Below, in pieces: positions 57,398-64,000 of a stretch of 64,000 bases of DNA. Each line of letters starts with the position of its first letter. Within the stretch, counting starts at the first letter, position 1. This DNA comes from Silene conica. Lineage: Eukaryota > Streptophyta > Magnoliopsida > Caryophyllales > Caryophyllaceae. The stretch is from contig CM055311.2 in assembly GCA_029255685.2 (NCBI GenBank), positions 17,878,952 to 17,942,951 of the forward strand. The letters are read 5' to 3'. Position numbers and translations under genes: made by a program. A model generated the notes under the pieces. The model worked only from the letters and a program-made list of their open reading frames with translations. It was not told the DNA's origin and did no database searches.

Positions 57398-58930
57398 TGA
57401 CACGACTATCGCAACCCTATCAAAAATAAAACCTAACCGGTCTCAACAAAATGTAGTAGAGGTAGTCGGGTATCGTATCCACAGAGAGATGGGCATTCTA
57501 TAGTCTAATAAGTTCGTCTGCAGTAACCGGTTCAGGGGGTTGTTTGATTTTTAATTCTAAAAACTAATAGGAAAAAGGGAAAGAAAATAGGAAGAGAAAT
57601 CACTAGGATTGTCGGTTCACCATGGCTACTAAAGTCTGAATTACCAGTCATAAGGTACCCTAAATTTGGTCGATGGGTAATGAAAAGGTCCTTTCGGTCC
57701 GCTATTCGCCCTAAGACTATACTAACTCAGCTTCAGCCCTAATTAACATGGTCCTACTAATCGTCGCAGAACTACCCCTATCCCAATCTTTCGATCCAGG
57801 TCAAGAGGATTTCTATACTGTTAATTGGATGCGTCGACTCAAACAATTAGCAGCTATTAAAATGCGACGGATACATACAAACCAAATTACGGGTATCCTA
57901 AACTATCAATTCACCCTACGCCATGGCTACCCTAAATCCCAGTGGAGAAATTAGCTATGCATAATCAATAATAAAATAATTATAACAAGGGAACAAATGA
58001 ATAATAACATTGCAGAAGAATAAGAAAAAAAATGAAATAAAGATAAGGGAACAAGTTCCCGAAAAACTGAATAACAAAGCAAGGGGGAAAGAACAATAAT
58101 CCAATCCGAGAAAATGATAAAGAAAAGCTATTAAAATCCTATTCTAAAAATTAAGAAGAGAAGCAGTAGAAGTGTGTTTTCTAAGGAGAAAGATGATAAT
58201 ATCTGTTATGTCGAAATGTTTTTTTTATAAAACAATTCAAACAGAAAATGACGCCTTAGTGCAACTGAACAGTCAGAAAACTTCTCGATCGAGAACAAAA
58301 AGCTCTCGATCGAGAAGAATGAGTACCAAAACCTCTCGATCGAGAAGAAAAGCTCTCGATCGAGAAGATTAAGAACCAAAACCTCTCGATCGAGGACTTT
58401 TAGAAGCAAAACCTCTCGATCGAGGACTTTTAGAAGCAAAATCTCTCGATCGAACAAATGTTCTTCTCGATCGAGCAGCGCGTATTTCCTGCACTGCGCA
58501 CTGAACTTCAAATGGCTGCCATTTCTTCGTTACTCGCTCAAATCAAGCGTTCTTGGTGGCGTTGGAATTATAAGTGGATAAGATTTCATATCCAATTGGA
58601 ATGACCTGATTATCTATTATAGAACTCGAGATACGACTCTCCAAAGTAGGCACTAGCAAATTGAAGCTCTTCCTTTGCTTGATAGACTTTCTTTGCTCCT
58701 ATGCGCATCTCAAAACGGTAGTAACAAGCCCCAACTCAACTCTTTTCCTAAATGCATGCATAAGGACATGTTTTAGGCTTGATTATGATCTTCTCCGGGT
58801 CATATCTGCAATTAGTAGAAGACAAACCAAATTAGACTACTCGGGGGATATTTGTAGCAAAATATTACGGAATAGGCATAGAAATGTGTGCTAAAAAGGC
58901 CTAAAAGGTCTATAAGAAATACACACATCA
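57398..58930 (-). repeat. 5' LTR of Gypsy-G
   Basis: 1533 bp, TGACACGAC...CACACATCA. Palindrome cluster 58282-58477, followed in element sense by a TATAAAA-type box near 58220. It has CCTTTCGG at 57690-57697, the loop word shared with Gypsy-C and Gypsy-F. Confidence 0.92.
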
Positions 58931-58935
58931 ATAAC
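58931..58935. repeat. Target duplication ATAAC, right copy (Gypsy-G)
   Basis: Matches 42634-42638 exactly. Confidence 0.9.
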
Positions 58936-58945
58936 GTAGTTATCA

Positions 58946-61260
58946 TATCTCCCCACACTAAACCCTTACTCTTCCTCGTGTAAGAATAAGACCAAGCCTA
59001 AGAAAAAGCAAAAGGTAAGATTATAAAAGAGCAAGCGAATGAACTATATAAACAACGCTTACCGCTAACTAAACTAATATGCCGCATGAGTATTAGCGCA
59101 CTCAACGCCCCTTCAACTCACATTGTCGTGCTTATGAGGTAAAGCACGACTCGCAAGGCAAGTTGGGTCTTGCACAAAATTGAGATACATCCAACAATTA
59201 AGCATATGGTAGAAAAATGGATGCATCAATCAAAAATAAATGCCACTTTCCTCATCTAAGTGGCGATCAATACCTAAAAGAGAACAATACAAGAACATAC
59301 ATTCCTTCACAAATTTTGATTCGGCAAGCCACTAAGTCTAAAAGGATTGCAACGAATCACCCCCAAATAGTCCTAAGCTAGGTTACTTTCGAATTCATTT
59401 TCCAACTACTTTTGTGAAAGGCGATCAGATGGAATGGAAGGATATCCCCATGATGCTAAAGGTTAAAGATAAGACGAGTCTAGATTCTTCACAAGTAAGG
59501 GTCATGGATTATCCCCAGTTCGTCAAGGCGGAATGGCAAAATTGATTTTCGAATTTAAATGCTCAAATCATTTCAAAATGGTAGAAAACTCAACATTTGA
59601 CCTCAATTTTTTTTCCTTTTCTCTTTTTTTCATTTAATGAGTTAAGATGGGGTTTGTCACTCGCATGCTAATGTCCTTTGCTTTCACCAATCGATTATTA
59701 GGCAACCGGTTAACCTCTAGACATTAGCTTATCGGGGGTGACAATCACTCTGTCTTTGGGAGGTCGAATTCACAACCAAGTGGGAAGCCAAGTTTTTGGC
59801 CCCCCTCCAAAGCATATCGAAGTGGTACGCCTCCACCTAAACTACATGATTTTATTCCACTTCTCTTTTCTTTTTTTTTAGAGGGTTTTTCCACTTTTTT
59901 TGCATTTCCACACCCAAAATTAATGAAGTGAGCATTTCAATATCAAAAATTTCTTTCGGGTTGCCATCCCACCAAGCCTAACAAGTTCACCAAGACGAGC
60001 TATTCTCTACCTATTTGCATCACGGAGTTGGACAAGGTGACTCACATGCAAACCCTTGACTAGGTATCGGAAAATGATCCAAAAGACACTAGTAAAGCAC
60101 TTCCTAGGGTGATTCAAAACCATTCTAATAAACAAAGTCACAAGTCGAAGGAACATTTGCAAAGGCCTAGATGTTTTTGCCAAATTCTCACTTAAGCATT
60201 TTCAAAAACCATATAATTAAATACAACAAAATGTCATGAATGCAATCTAAATATATACATGTTATAATGCATATGCAACTATCAAACTATATGCCTAAAA
60301 TAAATAAACTAATGCAACTCATCGTACCAACACATAGTCACACAACAACAAGCTCTAAAACGGTTCCCCAAAGGAACACCCACATCATATATCTCATCCT
60401 CCTCAATGCCAATATGTACAAAATGAAAAAGGAAGGAATAAGGAGAAATAGTAGGCGGAATTTTACCAAGCGTCTTGTCCGATGCATCTTGTGTGTTACT
60501 AATGAACATGGTTAGGACGAATACAAAATATAAAATATATACAATGCAATGTTTTTGATTTTTTTCGAATTTTTCAATTTTTTTGGATTTTCTAAAATTT
60601 TTCTCAAAAGTAAAAGGAAACAAAATAAAAGGCAAGAAGGTAAATATATACAAGGAAAATATTTCCCTTCCCCACACTTTAATTCTCATCATCCTCGATG
60701 AGACAAGTGCAAGGAAGAGAAATAGAAAAATAAAGAAAATATTTTTGGTAATTTTGTGAGTTTTCTTGAAAATCAAAACATGTTTTTGGGGTTTTTTTTT
60801 GCCTCCCCTTTATACTTATTTATATACAAATTATAAGGAGGAGGCAAAATAAAATAAAATAAACTCAATAGCAAAAAGCTAAGAAAAACCACTAAACTAG
60901 AAAAAAGCTAACTAAGGAGAAAAAAATAAACCTAATATAACGAAAACAAAAGAAATTTGGATTTAAGGGAGGATTTTGATGTAAATTTGGATTTTTCAAG
61001 CGGGAACAAAAAGGGACCATCTCCACAAGGGTGTAATCACGTCACCTAGAGAATGACATTACGATACTACAATAACCCAAGGACAACTTTCAAGATTAAA
61101 ACAACTTCTTTTTCCATAGACACCTCAACAAATGCCTCACGACCAATAAAAAACATAATGACAATGACACGATAAAAAGTGACCGCGCAAACAAACCAAC
61201 ATGCTTAAGAGTAGACACGATCAACATAAACAAGCACACACAACTACCACCTAAGCAAAC
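58946..61260 (-). other. Gypsy-F 3' non-coding internal region
   Basis: Starts with the polypurine tract and is otherwise without convincing coding. Long T-rich/A-rich tracts (59600-59640, 59860-59905, 60545-60610) resemble those in Gypsy-G and Gypsy-I at matching places. Confidence 0.55.
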
Positions 61261-61269
61261 CTCCCCACA

Positions 61270-61695
61270 CTAGGCCTACTCTACAAAGGACTCCAAACAC
61301 CCTTCCCCACACCTAAGGTCAACCTTAATACGGAGGTGGTTAAGGGGGTTGTTGTGAGGGGTCAAAAGGGTAAGGGTAGGACGGCCCCTCAGGACGCGGT
61401 GGGTAGTGTACCGGGTGGTACGGATCAAAGTATGGAGGAGGCATGTACGTGGGTTAGTAGAGGTCATAACCCGGTGGCGCATACCCCATTGTGTTGGTGA
61501 ACATGGGGTTAAGGTAGTTAAGGTGCAAGTTGTGCATTTGTTGTTCTAGATCATTTTGTCTACAAGACCCCGCCCTAATTAAGTCTTGGTTAAGTAGGGC
61601 GACATTCTTTGTGAGTAACGCTGCCCCATAGGCTTGTTGGGCCGAGTCAAAAGCTTTTTGAGCCAATTGCGCGGTGTTAGCGGATCTACGGTACA
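61270..61695 (-). pseudogene. C-terminal coding remnant of Gypsy-F, product unknown
   Basis: Minus-strand coding flavour: a helical stretch (AQLAQKAFDSAQQAYGAA, then LEQQMHNLHLNYLN) followed by a Pro/Tyr/Gly-rich tail (TMGYAPPGYDLY and beyond). It lies 3'-most in the element before the polypurine region. I do not recognise a domain; it may be the end of a gag-like or extra ORF. Cut by Gypsy-I at 61696. Confidence 0.45.
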
Positions 61696-63164
61696 TGACA
61701 CGAGAAAACTAGTTGTCGTTATTACACTAATTAACTCGCCAAACAAATTATAAATCCTAAACTAGACTCGACTATACTCGAAATAAAAATAGTAAAGTGC
61801 AAGTAAAGGGTCGAACCCAAGAGAAAGGAAATAACTAAAGACTTGCTTTAAACAAAACTAAACAAAGATTTAAAGACAACTTATTGATGCTTAAGGACTA
61901 AAGATAAATGACTTATTCACAAACTATGGATATTGACATAAATGAACAACAAGGAGATAACATAAATGCAAAGATTCAATGATTTGGAAAGCATTCATAA
62001 AAACAATAAAGAGCAATAAATGAGAAATGATTTGGGCTTGGCAATAACACAAACACGTAGTGCGCGATAATCAATATGAGAGAAAAACTTGGTGTAACCG
62101 TCACAAAGTCACCCGACAAAACTTGCTCGACTCTAACAACCCCTTAAACTATCTAACCCTAACCAACATCTAATGAAAGCGAACCACACAACTAATCCGT
62201 GTATGTAATTCCGTTAATTCCAAAAGATGTGATGTAGAAACTAAACTCACTAATCATTAAACCATGAAAGCAAGGAAAGTTATGTAATTTCCTACTCATA
62301 CATATGTCTCATCTAAGCCAACTCAACATACATACAAATTTGCTTCAAATAACATCAAGTAACTAAGCCGATTACTTAACATATGCGAAAACTAAGCAAC
62401 TAAAATGCAAGGGTGATCAATCCACACAAAATAATTACTTAGAATGTAAAAGATAAACTAAGGAAACAACATTAGATAAAAAGAAAGGGTTATTTGAGTC
62501 TTACAAAGTCAAAGTCGGAGACTTTGATCGGAATCACACCAAGAGTGAAGGAGATTAGCTCCTCATTAGCATAATTACAAGCTTAAAATATGGAAAGATT
62601 ACAACTTAATTTGAGAATAATTGTTGTTGTTCTAGAGATAAGATATATTCTTAAAACCTTCTGAAGTTTAGTATTTATACCCCTGCACGAAACCCTAGGA
62701 TAAACTCATTTTAAAAGCCCAAACACGGATTAGAAAATCCGTGTAAAACAGAGATGCGCAGGGGGCGCAGGCTGCGCAGGACCCCCCCTTGCCTGCGCTG
62801 GAGGGCGCAGCTGCGCACGCCATTTGCGCAGGCTGCGCAGTGGCTCGCAGTCTTGCCTCCATTTCTTTCCTTTGCTTCTTCACTTCAATTGGCATCAAAA
62901 CTTCAAATCTTCAAAGGTTCACCTCACAAGTCACTTCCCAAGCAAGAATCGGATGATGATGAGGCTCGTGTGCTACCCTTGGACCGATGAGTGAAATCCC
63001 TTGATCTCGAACATAAAGATTTACAAGAAAGTAGGGTAAAAAAGCTACAAAACCACAATATGACCAAAAATCAAATACTTGACAACACGATACTAACGAC
63101 CCGAAGTAAAAGACTAAATTGTGATAAAATCACAATCTAAGACCGACATAAATACCTACTATCA
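61696..63164 (-). repeat. 3' LTR of Gypsy-I
   Basis: A cluster of GCGCAGGCTGCGCAG words (62755-62845) lies about 75 bp upstream, in element sense, of GTATAAATAC (62671-62680). A CACGGATT/AATCCGTG stem at 62724-62745 lies between them. Confidence 0.8.
62755..62845. promoter_or_regulatory. GCGCAGGCTGCGCA palindrome cluster upstream of TATA box in Gypsy-I LTR
   Basis: Four to five GC-rich near-palindromes within 90 bp; much higher GC than the rest of the LTR. Regulatory role inferred from position only. Confidence 0.55.
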
Positions 63165-63747
63165 AATACCCCCACACTTAACTTTTGCTAGTCCCGAGCA
63201 AAACCCGAGACAAGCTTTTCCGAAAATCAAAGAGAGAGTGTGGTGCATTGACCTCTCTTCCCTTACTACACCCTTCTTATATCTCCCTCGACATAAAACA
63301 CCTATAAAAAAGGAAAGGAACAAAAAGAACTAGACTCAAACGGTATAACAAACACTCTTCCCTCGCACGCCCTCCTTATACCTCCCTCTAAACACGACTC
63401 AACAAGACTCCAACTCCGAAACCGACACTTCCACCCTTCTTATAACTCCCTATCGAGAAATGACCACCTTCACCTCATCCCGAGGTGATAGTGAGGTGGC
63501 CTCAACATCCATCAAGATCAACAAAATTCCCACTTATAACACCCCCTTATCACTCCACTAGATGTAGACCATGATACTTGGTTGCCCCCCAAACACCTAA
63601 ACATTGACAAGCCAAGTATCACAAGTGAAAACCACCGATTTAAAAACAAAATTTGTGACACAAAAAGAAATTAAACCTATTTCTAACCTCCTTCCAAAAC
63701 CCTCCTTATCGCTCCCTTCTTATCCCTCCATTTTTGTTTTGAATTTT

Positions 63748-63781
<34 letters not shown>

Positions 63782-64000
63782 CTTCTCTCATTTTGCCTAA
63801 GGTGCCCTCTCGGGTTTTCACCTTAGCTTTTCCTTTCCTCTCATGGTGGCTCGCAACTCGATTTTTCTTTTTGCCCGGAACGCCCTTTCGGGTTTTCATT
63901 CCGTCCTCGGCCACCCTCCCAATTTTGCCTAGGCGCCCACCCTTGTGGGTTTTCACCTAGCCGGGATTTTTTTTCTTTTCTTTCTTTTTCTTTTTTTTTT
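63165..64000. other. Gypsy-I 3' internal non-coding DNA
   Basis: Pyrimidine-rich on the plus strand, with repeated CCCTCCTTAT / CCCTTCTTAT words (63260-63560, 63690-63725) and GGTTTTCACCT-type words near 63815-63955. No gene seen. Confidence 0.5.

Larger units (their letters stand above)
42639..58930 (-). mobile_element. Gypsy-G: Athila-type element with both LTRs and TSD, gag only
   Basis: Both LTRs present: 42639-44173 and 57398-58930. Matching ATAAC duplications flank it, so it is structurally complete apart from the nested Copia-H. Without Copia-H it is about 6.9 kb. Internal features: primer site 57375-57392, gag about 55.5-57.3 kb, and a non-coding 3' region about 53.97-55.49 kb and 44174-44615. 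No pol is seen, so it fits the gag-only non-autonomous class (TR-GAG-like). Gag is interrupted about once. The LTRs differ at roughly 3% of sites by eye, suggesting an age of a few million years at usual plant rates (a rough estimate). Confidence 0.9.
41368..61695 (-). mobile_element. Gypsy-F: outermost element of the right nest, split by Gypsy-G
   Basis: Minus-strand Athila-type fossil. Its 3' LTR is in two pieces (41368-42638 and 58936-58945), interrupted by Gypsy-G. The LTR edge TTATCA at 58945 is followed by a polypurine tract (element-sense AGTGTGGGGAGATA). The internal 3' region runs 58946-61695, where Gypsy-I interrupts it. On the left, the LTR is cut at the edge of the Gypsy-J LTR. 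The rest lies outside the window. Confidence 0.75.
61696..64000 (-). mobile_element. Gypsy-I: Athila-type element, 3' end only, runs off right edge
   Basis: 3' LTR 61696-63164 (TGACACGAG...CTATCA, 1469 bp), then polypurine tract (element-sense AAGTGTGGGGGTATT) and about 0.8 kb of pyrimidine-rich non-coding internal DNA to the window edge, including a 31-T run at about 63751-63781. It interrupts Gypsy-F. Coding parts would lie to the right. Confidence 0.8.

Noticed and set aside
60309-60776. 155-codon Phe/Lys-rich minus-strand frame
   Set aside because: Made by T-rich/A-rich low-complexity tracts of the Gypsy-F 3' region; no recognisable domain.
63720-63960. Lys-rich and Phe-rich frames at the right edge
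   Set aside because: Arise from the poly(T) run and the pyrimidine-rich internal DNA of Gypsy-I.

Overview
The window looks like TE-dense nuclear DNA of a eudicot plant. It holds a plant GABA-transporter gene with canonical GT-AG introns, Sirevirus-type Ty1/copia elements, Athila-type Ty3/gypsy elements primed by a tRNA-Asp-like primer site, and CACTA transposons with plant-specific DUF4216 coding. The species cannot be fixed from the sequence. Names such as Copia-A are local labels. LTR elements are treated as fossils.

Left block (1-28622). Copia-A (minus strand, running off the left edge, 5' LTR ending at 15196) carries two CACTA insertions: CACTA-1 (572-5339), which holds captured host-gene pieces, and CACTA-2 (11715-15088, TSD TTA), which sits inside the LTR and keeps a DUF4216 ORF. 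Copia-A lies inside an older relative, Copia-B (gag and 5' LTR, 15197-17969). Gypsy-C (plus strand, from 17970) cuts into Copia-B's LTR. A lone LTR of family D (22282-23272) joins truncated Gypsy-C to truncated, oppositely oriented Gypsy-E (23273-25746). A second family-D LTR (27621-28617) is a clean solo LTR with TSD AGCTT.

Host island (28623-34878). One apparently intact gene, a seven-exon GAT1-like GABA transporter (460 aa, plus strand, 29439-34369), with a MITE-like insert in intron 2.

Right block (34879-64000). A Tat-like LTR remnant is followed by Gypsy-J (chromovirus/Tekay-like; PBS and a 2.86-kb LTR at 38511-41367). Next comes a four-deep nest. Gypsy-F is the host. Gypsy-G (42639-58930, TSD ATAAC on both sides) lies in its LTR. 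Copia-H (44616-53962, TSD CAAAA) lies in Gypsy-G. Gypsy-I (from 61696) lies in the right part of Gypsy-F. Copia-H encloses an exact-looking 789-bp copy of its own left flank.

The most unusual signal is not a gene. Several unrelated LTR families contain trains of short stem-loops in which the loop sequence is conserved while the stem arms differ from hairpin to hairpin yet stay self-complementary. Separately, five Athila-type LTRs each carry a family-specific cluster of GC-rich palindromes just upstream of the TATA-like box, and two of these families repeat the same palindrome inside gag.
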